From a virus, in the IMG/VR virus record IMGVR_UViG_3300019758_000024, positions 1 through 27,171 of that record: a stretch of DNA of 27,171 nt. One strand, given 5' to 3'. The notes under the pieces were generated by a model that saw nothing but the letters and a program-made list of their open reading frames with translations, was not told where the DNA came from and searched no databases. Every line of letters starts with the position of its first letter. Within the stretch, counting starts at the first letter, position 1. The translations under genes and the position numbers were made by a program. Shown here piece by piece: positions 14,400-22,083 of the stretch.

Positions 14400-14563
14400 G
14401 CGTGCAACACTACCCAAAGGGCTCTATGTGCCGGTCATGCAAGCACCGTATGCGCGACTGCAGAGGGCTGGCGTTTGAGCAGATGCCGCCCATCGTGCGG
14501 ACAACAGAAAACGGGCAGCGAGTGCATTACGTGAAGTGCTATGGATGGGAGGGTGAGAAATGA
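14396..14563 (+). CDS. Small Cys-containing (zinc-type) phage protein, 55 aa
   Basis: ATG 14396 overlaps the HigA-like stop (ATGA) and the stop overlaps the next start (ATGA). The N-terminus MCRSCKHRMRDCRGLAFEQM with a later VKCYGW gives a CxxC plus two further cysteines, a pattern of small phage zinc proteins. The function is unknown. The tight overlaps on both sides are the main evidence that it is translated. Confidence 0.7.
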   Translation: MSVQHYPKGSMCRSCKHRMRDCRGLAFEQMPPIVRTTENGQRVHYVKCYGWEGEK

Positions 14564-14741
14564 GCGAGTTTATTAGTGTTGATGATGAAACGCCAGATAG
14601 CAATAAGCTGGTTATTGTTCACGGTGGCGTTGCACGTTATTACAGCGCGACCGGTCGTTGGTTTTCATTTACCGGTTGCGACGGTATTCTTATTACATGG
14701 GAGTCACCCACTGGATGCCACTACCGGAGCCGCCGAAATGA
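14560..14741 (+). pseudogene. DUF551 protein interrupted by a frameshift
   Basis: The zero frame from ATG 14560 encodes the DUF551-like start MSEFISVDDETPDSNKLVIV through ILITW. It then runs out of register into the terminator, ending at 14823. In the -1 frame, bases 14700-14738 encode GVTHWMPLPEPPK, the diagnostic DUF551 C-terminus, and stop at 14739-14741. The two halves join if one base is lost or re-read between about 14640 and 14702. No good slippery heptamer is visible in that interval, so an indel is more likely than programmed shifting. Confidence 0.75.
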
Positions 14742-14806
14742 ACCATCAATACTGGGACTGGCGACAATACAGCCGATACATCAACAAACGCAGAGCCGCC
14801 CTCTAG
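14738..14806 (+). CDS. Possible 22-residue ORF after the DUF551 gene
   Basis: ATG 14738 overlaps the -1-frame DUF551 stop as ATGA, the same junction used throughout this operon. It encodes MNHQYWDWRQYSRYINKRRA plus AL and stops within the terminator hairpin. It is aromatic and basic. It may be a leader-type microprotein or a chance reading frame. Confidence 0.35.
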   Translation: MNHQYWDWRQYSRYINKRRAAL

Positions 14807-14819
14807 GGGCGGTTTTTTT
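14795..14819 (+). terminator. Rho-independent terminator of the rightward island
   Basis: CCGCCC (14796-14801) and GGGCGG (14807-14812) with a five-base loop, followed by seven T's (14813-14819). The stop region of the leftward nuclease gene overlaps it on the other strand, where there is no U-run. Confidence 0.88.
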
Positions 14820-15216
14820 GTGAGTGCCATTCTTCAACGGCCTGTATTGCTGCCTCTGCTCCGAGCGCTACGCAGACCATTGCTCCTGCGTTTTTCGAAG
14901 CTTCGAGATAATCAATCTGACCTGCCTGCCACTTGCTCTTAGTGTGGTCCCGGCGCTTCATCTCGATTACGAGCGCAGGGCACCCAGGTATTATGATGTC
15001 TGATGCGCCCGTATTCATGCCTCCCATTTTTCGCTCCTTGGCGACCTGCTGAGGGGTTCGCTTGCCTTCAATTTTTGGGTGTATTGCTATGCGCGAATAT
15101 TGCGGCCACTCGATGCGCAGAGCCCCGAAAAACTTGATCTGCTCCACGTCCTCGACTGGGCATGGTCCACGATATGAGGCGTCACCGTACACGGGTAGCC
15201 AATACGGGAATTTCAT
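14803..15216 (-). CDS. VRR-NUC domain nuclease
   Basis: 137 residues with the phage VRR-NUC layout. The N-terminus has IKFFGALRIEWPQYSRIAIH; then KRTPQQVAKERKMGGMNTGA followed by SDIIIPG; then ALVIEMKRRD (the E-x-K half of the PD-(D/E)XK active site); then QIDYLEASKNAGAMVCVALG. VRR-NUC enzymes act on branched DNA, and the phage versions are thought to process recombination or replication junctions, which fits the neighbours. It begins after a terminator, so readthrough or its own promoter is needed. Confidence 0.85.
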   Translation of the reverse strand: MKFPYWLPVYGDASYRGPCPVEDVEQIKFFGALRIEWPQYSRIAIHPKIEGKRTPQQVAKERKMGGMNTGASDIIIPGCPALVIEMKRRDHTKSKWQAGQIDYLEASKNAGAMVCVALGAEAAIQAVEEWHSQKNRP

Positions 15217-15227
15217 AAATCACCGTT

Positions 15228-15249
15228 AAAAAAGGCCGCTCTCGCGGCC
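15228..15249 (-). terminator. Leftward terminator after ssb
   Basis: On the minus strand GGCCGC (15249-15244), four-base loop, GCGGCC (15239-15234), then six U's (15233-15228). It closes the recombination operon six bases after the ssb stop and could attenuate expression of the downstream VRR-NUC gene. Confidence 0.85.
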
Positions 15250-15255
15250 TTGTTG

Positions 15256-15777
15256 TTAGAATGGGATATCATCAACAAAATCTTCAAGCCCGCCCTGTGT
15301 CGGCTGCGCATCTGCTTGCTGTTGTTGCCCGCCTTGATACGGAGCAGGCTGTACATAACCGCCACGGCTCTGCTGCTGATGCTGCGGTGCCTGTTGCTGT
15401 TGAGGCTGTCGGTTTTGTTGCGGTGCCTGTTGATCACTGCCGCGACTGTCCAGCATCTGCATTTCGCTGGCAACAATCTCGGTGGTATAACGATCCTGGC
15501 CACTCTGGTCCTGCCACTTACGGGTGCGTAGCGAGCCTTCTACATAGACCTTTGAGCCCTTGCGCAGGTACTCGCCAGCAATCTCTGCCAGGCGATTGAA
15601 GAACACAACACGGTGCCATTCTGTCCGCTCCTGCTGCTGGCCTGTCTGTTTATCATTCCAGCTCTCGCTAGTCGCCAGTGTTACGTTAGTAACGGCATTG
15701 CCGGACGGCATGTAGCGAACCTCTGGATCAGCCCCTAGGTTGCCCACTAGAATTACCTTATTGACTCCACGCGCCAT
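15256..15777 (-). CDS. ssb: Single-stranded DNA-binding protein
   Basis: 173 residues. The OB-fold is obvious: [51 protein letters not shown]-rich linker follows (about residues 114-160), and the acidic tip FVDDIPF, which recruits partner proteins, is intact. Length and architecture match bacterial SSB. It starts in a TAATG overlap with the 195-aa gene, so it is co-translated with the recombination module, where it would coat single strands made by the exonuclease. Confidence 0.96.
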   Translation of the reverse strand: MARGVNKVILVGNLGADPEVRYMPSGNAVTNVTLATSESWNDKQTGQQQERTEWHRVVFFNRLAEIAGEYLRKGSKVYVEGSLRTRKWQDQSGQDRYTTEIVASEMQMLDSRGSDQQAPQQNRQPQQQQAPQHQQQSRGGYVQPAPYQGGQQQQADAQPTQGGLEDFVDDIPF

Positions 15778-16364
15778 TATTCGGCCTCCTGTTGATTGTC
15801 TTCATCAACTGGCGCCGCCTGTTCAAGCCGCGCCAGCTGGTCTGGTGTCAGATCACCGGTCTTTTGGCAGTGACCGATTACGTGCTGCAGCGTCATTTTA
15901 CCAGACCGCATCCGCTCAACCATTGCCGGGAACGCCTGCTCAAAATGGTCAGCCGGATATTGCTGGCGCTGGTTATCGAGGTGGCGCACCTCAATAATGG
16001 TCCGCTTGGATTTGCTCAACGTCAGCGGCAGCTTGAGACCCTGGCGAGGAATATCGCTCATTCCGCTAACACGGATGCCGCCAACCTCCTTGCCTGCATA
16101 TATCACGCTGGTGTCGCAGTAGATTTCTGCCAATTTCCCGATCCAGGCGTCTGACTCATCGCCCCACCCGCTGGACAGGACGCGGATCATGCCCTTGCTC
16201 GGCTTCCAAGGGCGGTTATTGTCGCCTTCGAAATAGACCCACACGGGCTGCTCAGACTGGCGAACCTCTACGGCACGAATGCGGATAACACGGGGAGTGC
16301 CGACAATGTCAACCGCATTGAGCTGATCGGATTTTGCCTGCATTGCGAACGATACGTTAGCCAT
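15777..16364 (-). CDS. Conserved phage recombination-module protein of unknown function
   Basis: 195 residues from ATG 16364 (TGATG overlap with the exonuclease stop). It has strong beta-strand patterns: [40 protein letters not shown], and [17 protein letters not shown]. Then follows a helical C-terminus ([30 protein letters not shown]). I recall similar proteins next to DUF3799 nucleases in other phages without a known function. It occupies the slot between exonuclease and ssb where a RecT-type annealase usually sits. Confidence 0.7.
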   Translation of the reverse strand: MANVSFAMQAKSDQLNAVDIVGTPRVIRIRAVEVRQSEQPVWVYFEGDNNRPWKPSKGMIRVLSSGWGDESDAWIGKLAEIYCDTSVIYAGKEVGGIRVSGMSDIPRQGLKLPLTLSKSKRTIIEVRHLDNQRQQYPADHFEQAFPAMVERMRSGKMTLQHVIGHCQKTGDLTPDQLARLEQAAPVDEDNQQEAE

Positions 16365-17227
16365 CACTCAGTCTCCCCGTAAAATTCGTCCTCGAACTGC
16401 TTTGCTGCCCATCCAGGTAATGTGATAACGCCATCATGCTGCGGGTGCGGCCAAATATCATCATTAACGCACACGGCGTAGGTATCCAGATCACGAGATG
16501 AGTAGAACTGACCGGCCATCTTGCTGAACTCGTCCAACTCATAGACTGCGCATGTGTGCGGCTTGCTCTCCTCGATCGCCACGAACTTGAACGCCTGCAG
16601 CGGATGCCCAGTAATTAGCTGGTACACCCTGCTGTAAAACGCATCCTGCACGTGGTAGCGGTATTCGTTCACAGACTTGGCGAACATTGCAGGCCGGGCG
16701 TCACGGGTCTTTTTGAGGTCATAAGAGCGGCCGTCAGCCGTCAGCAGGTCGAACCGTGCGCGCAGGATAACGCCGGTGTCAGGACACGCAACGAACGCTG
16801 ATAGCTCGGTCCAGTGCTCTGATTTCAATGCAGCCTGCAGTTCTGTGTTCTGCTCTGCCTGTCGGATCATGCCAGCGACCTGCTCAGCTTCACCGGCAAC
16901 CAGAACGTGTTCTTCCCGTGCCTCTTTTATAGCTCGGCGGTACTCGGCACAGCGGCGGTCCTTTGCGTCTTCCAGCAGCACGTACTCGGCCGCAAAACGC
17001 GCAGGCTCAAGAATGGCGGCATGTATCGCGCTACCGAGAACCATTGCGCGCGACTGTGATTTCTGCTCCATATATCGGTAATGCGCGGGGCTGCGGGCAA
17101 TCTTATCAAGTCCGCTCTTACTGATGCCTTCACTGGCATGGTACTCGTCGTTCGGCATGCCGGTTACAAAACATCCAGAGCGCATAAGCTCCGGCGTCAG
17201 GTCTTTATATTCGATTGGATTAATCAT
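16364..17227 (-). CDS. RecE-like PD-(D/E)XK exonuclease (DUF3799)
   Basis: 287 residues from ATG 17227 (GGAG eight bases upstream). It has the DUF3799 signature: GMPNDEYHASEGISKSGLDK with HYRYME, then VLGSAIHAAILEP; a catalytic block with RARFDLLT, SYDLKKTRDA (the D..E/K elements, with D before LKK) and YHVQDAFYSRVYQL. This fold is that of the RecE C-terminal exonuclease, which degrades 5' ends to give 3' single strands for annealing. It is the first gene after a strong leftward promoter. Confidence 0.85.
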   Translation of the reverse strand: MINPIEYKDLTPELMRSGCFVTGMPNDEYHASEGISKSGLDKIARSPAHYRYMEQKSQSRAMVLGSAIHAAILEPARFAAEYVLLEDAKDRRCAEYRRAIKEAREEHVLVAGEAEQVAGMIRQAEQNTELQAALKSEHWTELSAFVACPDTGVILRARFDLLTADGRSYDLKKTRDARPAMFAKSVNEYRYHVQDAFYSRVYQLITGHPLQAFKFVAIEESKPHTCAVYELDEFSKMAGQFYSSRDLDTYAVCVNDDIWPHPQHDGVITLPGWAAKQFEDEFYGETE

Positions 17228-17240
17228 TTACAGCTCCGTT

Positions 17241-17286
17241 TGTTGCGTTGTGTTGCGTAATATAACACGTCAATTTGCACCGTCAA
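17241..17286 (-). promoter_or_regulatory. Leftward early promoter of the recombination operon with tandem operator
   Basis: On the minus strand TTGACG (17286-17281), 16 bases, TATATT (17264-17259): a near-consensus sigma70 promoter. It lies at the 3' end of the helicase gene and 32 bases before the RecE-like start. TGTTGCGTT (17241-17249) and TGTTGCGTA (17251-17259) form a 10-base-spaced tandem on the plus strand just downstream of the -10. The same motif is found at 14086-14127 and 19162-19180. Confidence 0.75.
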
Positions 17287-19111
17287 CCTCGCGTCCTGAC
17301 AAAAACTTTTTGCGGTGTACAATGCTCTTGCCTTTTTCGTTGACCCGGTGCGTTATCTCAGCAGGTACGTCAAAAACTGCACGATGTTTCATGATCTGTT
17401 CAGGGGTTTTGCATGCCAGTATCAGGCCACGGAATCGGTCGCAGTTGATGTGTTTTGCCACAAATTTGTTTATCCATATGCTCCTGGCTACGCGCTTTTC
17501 ACTGAACGGCCAGAATACCTCCGTCGCTCGCTCTCCGTTGGTAAGGTCATACGTCACCAATATCCCGGCTGCGTTGCTTGTCATGCCGATATTCATGCGC
17601 TCGACAGCGATATAATCGGCGTCGGTGTAGTGCTTGCCGGTGAGCTTGACGTTCGGGTCTATCAGCTGCGCTTCACAGCCACGGCAAAACCGCGCAGCTA
17701 TGTCGTTCTCCGTGCCGCACTGCTCGCACTTGCGCGACTGCCAAAAATGCTCACACCTGCCGTCTCTCGTTGAGTGATCAACCCCAATACAGCGCCGAGC
17801 AAACATGCTGTTATCAGTAGCGCATACCGGGCACGGGATGATCTCCATGCGCTTTTTTGCACGCTCCAGCTCTGCAGCCTCCAAGATTGGATTGTGGTAC
17901 AACTCGCCAAGTTCGTGCATTGTCGCGCTATAGTCGAGCACCAGGGCTGACGGCTTGCGGCTGGCGCTGATAATCTCCTTGCGGCGCTCGTCTTCGTGCG
18001 GCTCGCTGCCGAAAAACTCTGCTGCCAGCTCTGGATCGTCAATATACGGACGCAATCCGCGCCCGATTAGCTGCACCAGCAGCGTCAGGCTGCCGATATT
18101 GCGCAATATCGCAATGATCGAAAATGCCGGTACATCAACCCCAGTGGTCAGGCAGCCGATCTGAAAAACAAACTGCAGATTCTCGGCGCGGGCCGCGTCA
18201 AGTATGCGCTTGCGCTCTTTGGTGCTAGTGGTGTCGGTCACAATGCCGTATGTCTCCGGCTCCAGGTATTTTGCCGCTTCCTCGCAGTGCTTCTTCCCGG
18301 CGCAGGTAATCAGTGCCACGCCGCCACGGTCACGCTGTGCGGCCATAATTTCCAGCATGATTTTTTGTGTGGTCGTTCCCTCTTTCAGTATCTTGCGCTG
18401 CATCGCCTGCAGCTCTTTACTGGTGAAATCCTTGGCGCCATTATCGCCGCTGGATTTGAACTCAGACAGATCGTATTGAACATCATCATGACCAAACCCG
18501 AATTCTGTTGGCGTAAGATATCCACGGCCAACAAGGTACTCGGTGCCGACATCTATAAGTTTGGTTTGCCAGAAAGGGCCCATTATCGGCACAACGCCCC
18601 TGAACGGTGATCCGGTATACCCAAGGATGCGCAGCTTGGGGTTGCGGCGGCGTAGTTCGTGGATGATCTGACCGTACTGCGTGGATGGCTCGGCGCTGAT
18701 TACGTCCTCCCAATCCACCATGTGGCTCTCATCGATCAGCAGGACGTCAGGGCGCTGATCTTCCAGTTCGTTATTCAGCGCCCGGCACACCGTACCTTCA
18801 GTGCCGCAGATGATTGGATACCGGGTGTTCTTGCTGCCGATCGACGCCGAGAACACAGAGCACTTAACGTCCATATCCCACAGCGTGTTGTACGCTTGTT
18901 CAACTAGCTCGCCCTGGCGCGCCAGTACCCATGCCGACATCCCTGCGTCCTGGCACCGCTTGGCCACCATGCCAATCATGACGGTTTTGCCAGCGCCCAC
19001 GCTGGCCTCAATAAACGCCGGATTCCTGCTCGTTCGGATATGGTTTGCGGTCGCCTCGAATGCGTCCCATTGATAGTCGCGCGGCTTTATCTTGCCGGTT
19101 TCCAGCTGCAT
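17270..19111 (-). CDS. DEAD/DEAH-type superfamily 2 helicase with C-terminal zinc ribbons
   Basis: 613 residues from ATG 19111 (GGAG nine bases upstream); longer starts would run into the operator. It has Walker A SVGAGKT (about residues 37-43), a DESH Walker B box (127-130), motif III GYTGSPF, and motif VI LIGRGLRP: a UvsW/ComF-like helicase core of the kind used in phage replication and recombination. The C-terminus carries CPVC, CEQC and CRGC zinc-ribbon knuckles (about 440-510), probably for DNA contact. Its 3' end carries the promoter of the recombination operon. Confidence 0.9.
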   Translation of the reverse strand: MQLETGKIKPRDYQWDAFEATANHIRTSRNPAFIEASVGAGKTVMIGMVAKRCQDAGMSAWVLARQGELVEQAYNTLWDMDVKCSVFSASIGSKNTRYPIICGTEGTVCRALNNELEDQRPDVLLIDESHMVDWEDVISAEPSTQYGQIIHELRRRNPKLRILGYTGSPFRGVVPIMGPFWQTKLIDVGTEYLVGRGYLTPTEFGFGHDDVQYDLSEFKSSGDNGAKDFTSKELQAMQRKILKEGTTTQKIMLEIMAAQRDRGGVALITCAGKKHCEEAAKYLEPETYGIVTDTTSTKERKRILDAARAENLQFVFQIGCLTTGVDVPAFSIIAILRNIGSLTLLVQLIGRGLRPYIDDPELAAEFFGSEPHEDERRKEIISASRKPSALVLDYSATMHELGELYHNPILEAAELERAKKRMEIIPCPVCATDNSMFARRCIGVDHSTRDGRCEHFWQSRKCEQCGTENDIAARFCRGCEAQLIDPNVKLTGKHYTDADYIAVERMNIGMTSNAAGILVTYDLTNGERATEVFWPFSEKRVARSIWINKFVAKHINCDRFRGLILACKTPEQIMKHRAVFDVPAEITHRVNEKGKSIVHRKKFLSGREVDGAN

Positions 19112-19127
19112 AATTTTCAACTCCGTT

Positions 19128-19180
19128 TTGCAATCTGTTCGCGGTTTTGTATACTGCTGGAATGCAACATAACGCAACAT
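19128..19180. promoter_or_regulatory. Divergent early promoters with paired TGTTGC operators
   Basis: Rightward: TTGCAA (19128-19133), 16 bases, TATACT (19150-19155). Leftward, on the minus strand: TTGCGT (19177-19172), 18 bases, TATACA (19153-19148). The paired motif TGCAACATAACGCAACA (19163-19179) covers the rightward start site and the leftward -35. It drives the helicase leftward and the Cro-like/primase operon rightward, so one regulator could set the balance between the two. Confidence 0.75.
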
Positions 19181-19198
19181 TTTGGAGATATCAAGAAA

Positions 19199-19462
19199 AT
19201 GACAGAGCTACGGCCCCGCACAAAACCAACCGCCCGGCAGATGGCGCAGATGAATGCCCAGCTGAAACGACTGGTCTCCGATATTGGTAGTGCACGGCTG
19301 CAAGAGCTGGCGCAGTGCCGCCCGGCCACCGTTCGCAGCTGGCTGCATCGCGGATATATCAGCGCAACAGCTGCGCATCTTGTATGCCTGTCGCCTGACG
19401 TTGAGGCGCTCGGGTACACACGCGAAACGCTGCGCCCAGATGTTGAGGTGTGGACGATATGA
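19199..19462 (+). CDS. Cro/YdaS-like DNA-binding regulator
   Basis: 87 residues from ATG 19199 (GGAG about 10 bases upstream). The core LQELAQCRPATVRSWLHRGY followed by ISATAAHLVCLS is a helix-turn-helix, and GYTRETLRPDVEVW is the C-terminal phrase typical of YdaS and P22-Cro-like regulators. It would bind the adjacent divergent operator. It is translationally coupled to the primase by ATGA, so regulator and replication proteins are made together. Confidence 0.8.
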   Translation: MTELRPRTKPTARQMAQMNAQLKRLVSDIGSARLQELAQCRPATVRSWLHRGYISATAAHLVCLSPDVEALGYTRETLRPDVEVWTI

Positions 19463-20349
19463 ATTACCACGACTGGCAACAAGTGCAGCGCCTAGCCAAT
19501 GGTCAGTGGAAATACATACTCGGTACGCTGGCGGGATTGAGTGCAAAACAGCTGTCTGATCAGCACCAGCCATGCCCGGCATGCGGCGGCCATGACCGCT
19601 ACCGGTTCGACGACAACGACGGGCAGGGAACGTACTACTGCAACGGCTGCGGCGCTGGCGCTGGGCTCGATCTGCTGATCAAAGTGACGGCAATGCCGTT
19701 CCCGGAGGCTGTGAACGCAGTTGGCGACCTGCTCGGAAATGACCCTGCCGACCGGCAGCCTATGCGTCGACTACCGATAGCACCACCTAAAAAATCTGCA
19801 CCACGCAAGCTAGAGCGCATCCAGAACAAAGAACGCGCCAAGGCATGGCTGAACCAGGCAGAGCCGACGCCGATAACCGTGTACTGCGCAAACCGATTTG
19901 CCGCGCCTGCTGGACTGCTCGCTACTGAGACAGGCACGGCAATCGTCCCGATACATAGGCATGGTGATCTGGTCAACGCTGCGGCAGTGGCGGAGGATGG
20001 GCGCATTGCGTATGCCGCTGGCGCGATGACCTACGGAGGCCACACCGCGATACCCGGCGACGGGCGATCGGTATTTATCACCGTGGATTGGATAGACGCT
20101 ATGCATGTTGCCAGAGCCACCGGCTGCACGTGTATAGCAACGTGGACCGTGGACAATTTTGCTGACGTGGCTATCGAGTACGATGGCGACAAGCCGCTAA
20201 TAGCAGCAGTCAATAACACCCAGGACGACATAGCACTGGCGTCAGGCGCTGCGCTCGATTGCATACTGCCTGACGGCGATGACCTGATATACCGGGCCCG
20301 TAAAATGAAACGCAAACTCTACAACCCATTTGACCTACTGGAGCGGTGA
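19459..20349 (+). CDS. Phage DNA primase with zinc ribbon and degenerate Toprim-like domain
   Basis: 296 residues from ATG 19459 (ATGA overlap). The zinc ribbon CPACGGHDRYRFDD...YYCNGCGAG (about residues 39-68) is the P4/T7-type primase finger that reads the priming site. The C-terminal half aligns by pattern with Toprim domains (RSVFITVDWIDAMHVARATG then CTCIATW). However, the usual E-G is D-W, and the usual D-x-D appears as VNN, so catalytic metal binding may be lost. It precedes an ATPase gene, giving a split primase/helicase. Confidence 0.8.
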   Translation: MNYHDWQQVQRLANGQWKYILGTLAGLSAKQLSDQHQPCPACGGHDRYRFDDNDGQGTYYCNGCGAGAGLDLLIKVTAMPFPEAVNAVGDLLGNDPADRQPMRRLPIAPPKKSAPRKLERIQNKERAKAWLNQAEPTPITVYCANRFAAPAGLLATETGTAIVPIHRHGDLVNAAAVAEDGRIAYAAGAMTYGGHTAIPGDGRSVFITVDWIDAMHVARATGCTCIATWTVDNFADVAIEYDGDKPLIAAVNNTQDDIALASGAALDCILPDGDDLIYRARKMKRKLYNPFDLLER

Positions 20350-20350
20350 T

Positions 20351-21925
20351 ATGTCCCAGTTTTACGCGCCAGACCTTGAGCACGCCGAGAGCGTGCATAT
20401 TCGGCTCATGCAGGCAGCCAAGGCCAACGGCACGTTCCCGGCGCTAGAGGCTGCGCGGGAAGGCCTGCACTCCATGTTGCGGACACCGACGCTATGGCCA
20501 ATCCCTGACTCCGTCGAACTGGACGAGCGCGACATGGGCGGTCACGGCCTGCTGCATAACGCGCCAGAGTCGCCGCTGACGGAATATGTCCGCTCGCTCT
20601 GCGCCAGCATCAAATTCCCGGAAAACACGGCGTTTCTGCACGGCCTTGGCATCGTATCCAGTGCTATGAATTTTTGGTTTCAGCAGGATTATTACGGCAC
20701 AGAGAAGCCGTGCAACCTGTATATAATCACAGCCCAGCCGCCAAGCACCGGCAAGTCTGGCATTAATGGAGCCCTCGCCAGCCCGGTGCGTGAGACAGTG
20801 CACGAAATGGCGGAGCGCAATGTACCGCTGCGCAGAAAAATACTGTCGCAAATAGCAAAACTGGAAAAGGATCTCGACAAGGCCGGGCACGACAATGAAA
20901 TCGCTGACCTGTGCGAGCAAATCGCGGAGAAAACGCGAGAGCTGCAGCAGTACCCGGTATGGGTGTACTCGGTCGATGACGCAACACCTGAGGCGCTGGA
21001 ACAGATAGCCGGTAACCAGGGCGGTATATTTAACGTCGTGTCAGATGAGGCAGACGCGGTAAATATCATGCTCGGCAACGTCTACGGCGACAAAAAAACC
21101 AACCACGGCCTGTTTCTGAAGGCATGGGACGGCGATTATCACAGCCCGGCACGTATCACTCGAGAGACCAAGCCTGGCCATTTCCACGGATCTATTGCGG
21201 TCATTGCGCAGGATGAGTCGATAACGTCGATATTGGAGGCTGGCCGATCTGGCAGGGGTATCAGTGAGCGTATTTTGCTGTACCGCGAGCCTAACTTGCT
21301 CGGTAGTCGCGATCACACGAAATACGTGCCTGTATGTCAAACGAAACGCACCCAGTACCACGACACAATCAAGGCCATAACCGACGCAAACGAGCGCATT
21401 GTGCTGCGTTTTTCGCCGGACGCCATCAGCGCCATCCAGAACTACAGAAACACCCTGGAGAGGCAAATGGGAGACGACGGTGTCTATGCCTCCTCGATGC
21501 TGCGCGGTGCCGTCGGAAAAGCAGATAAGCAGATCCGTAAACTGGCCTGCTCGCTGCATGCTCTTGACCAGTGGCGTCCTGGTGGCGGACGGTCTCGAAC
21601 CGTAGGGGTTGATACCGTGGCCAGCGCCATCATGATCTACTCGTCTCTGATAGAGACCTACGTCGAGACGACGAACGACCAAGGCTATGCCGGGGAGTCT
21701 GCCGAGCTAGCCGAGTTGATTAAGTACATCGAAAAGCAGGCAGCAAAAGGCAAGCTCAAGATCACCCGTGAGACGCTGCGAGGTGCCGTCAAGAATAATA
21801 GTGTGTTTGCAGGCAGGCAGAAGTTGTCCACTTACCTAAAAGAGGCTCTACTGCCCGCCCTTGAGCGCTCAGGGCATCTGATACAGGACAGTGCGACGCT
21901 ATACCTGAACCCGCACCTGAAGTAA
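20351..21925 (+). CDS. DUF3987-type replicative helicase / ATPase
   Basis: 524 residues from ATG 20351 (GGAG nine bases upstream). It has Walker A in AQPPSTGKSGINGAL (about residues 135-149) and an acidic Walker B in FNVVSDEADA. In between are coiled charged helices (LSQIAKLEKDLDKAG). Motif-III-like SIAVIAQDES and an arginine-finger candidate (RSGRGISERILLY) follow. The family partners with zinc primases to unwind and prime at phage origins. It lies just before the repeat-rich AT region. Confidence 0.82.
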   Translation: MSQFYAPDLEHAESVHIRLMQAAKANGTFPALEAAREGLHSMLRTPTLWPIPDSVELDERDMGGHGLLHNAPESPLTEYVRSLCASIKFPENTAFLHGLGIVSSAMNFWFQQDYYGTEKPCNLYIITAQPPSTGKSGINGALASPVRETVHEMAERNVPLRRKILSQIAKLEKDLDKAGHDNEIADLCEQIAEKTRELQQYPVWVYSVDDATPEALEQIAGNQGGIFNVVSDEADAVNIMLGNVYGDKKTNHGLFLKAWDGDYHSPARITRETKPGHFHGSIAVIAQDESITSILEAGRSGRGISERILLYREPNLLGSRDHTKYVPVCQTKRTQYHDTIKAITDANERIVLRFSPDAISAIQNYRNTLERQMGDDGVYASSMLRGAVGKADKQIRKLACSLHALDQWRPGGGRSRTVGVDTVASAIMIYSSLIETYVETTNDQGYAGESAELAELIKYIEKQAAKGKLKITRETLRGAVKNNSVFAGRQKLSTYLKEALLPALERSGHLIQDSATLYLNPHLK

Positions 21926-21948
21926 CAGCTACACAGTCCATCATTAAG

Positions 21949-21973
21949 ACCTGCCATAGTGCCGGTTTTTTTT
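21949..21973 (+). terminator. Weak terminator after the replication genes
   Basis: ACC-T-GC (21949-21954) and GC-C-GGT (21961-21966) form a short imperfect stem that runs into an eight-T run (21966-21973). The stem is poor, so this may only attenuate transcription entering the origin region. Confidence 0.4.
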
Positions 21974-22083
21974 ACGTCTGAGCCGACATGGCGCTGACTA
22001 TATTATGTCGATTTCTGCAACAATCAAAAACCGCTCTATATTCTCAAGTGTTATAAAAAAACTGATTATATAGCTTTTATTCC

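Noticed and set aside
14145-14563. HigBA toxin-antitoxin system
   Set aside because: The HigA-like gene has no HigB-type toxin neighbour; the adjacent 55-aa protein is a zinc-type protein.
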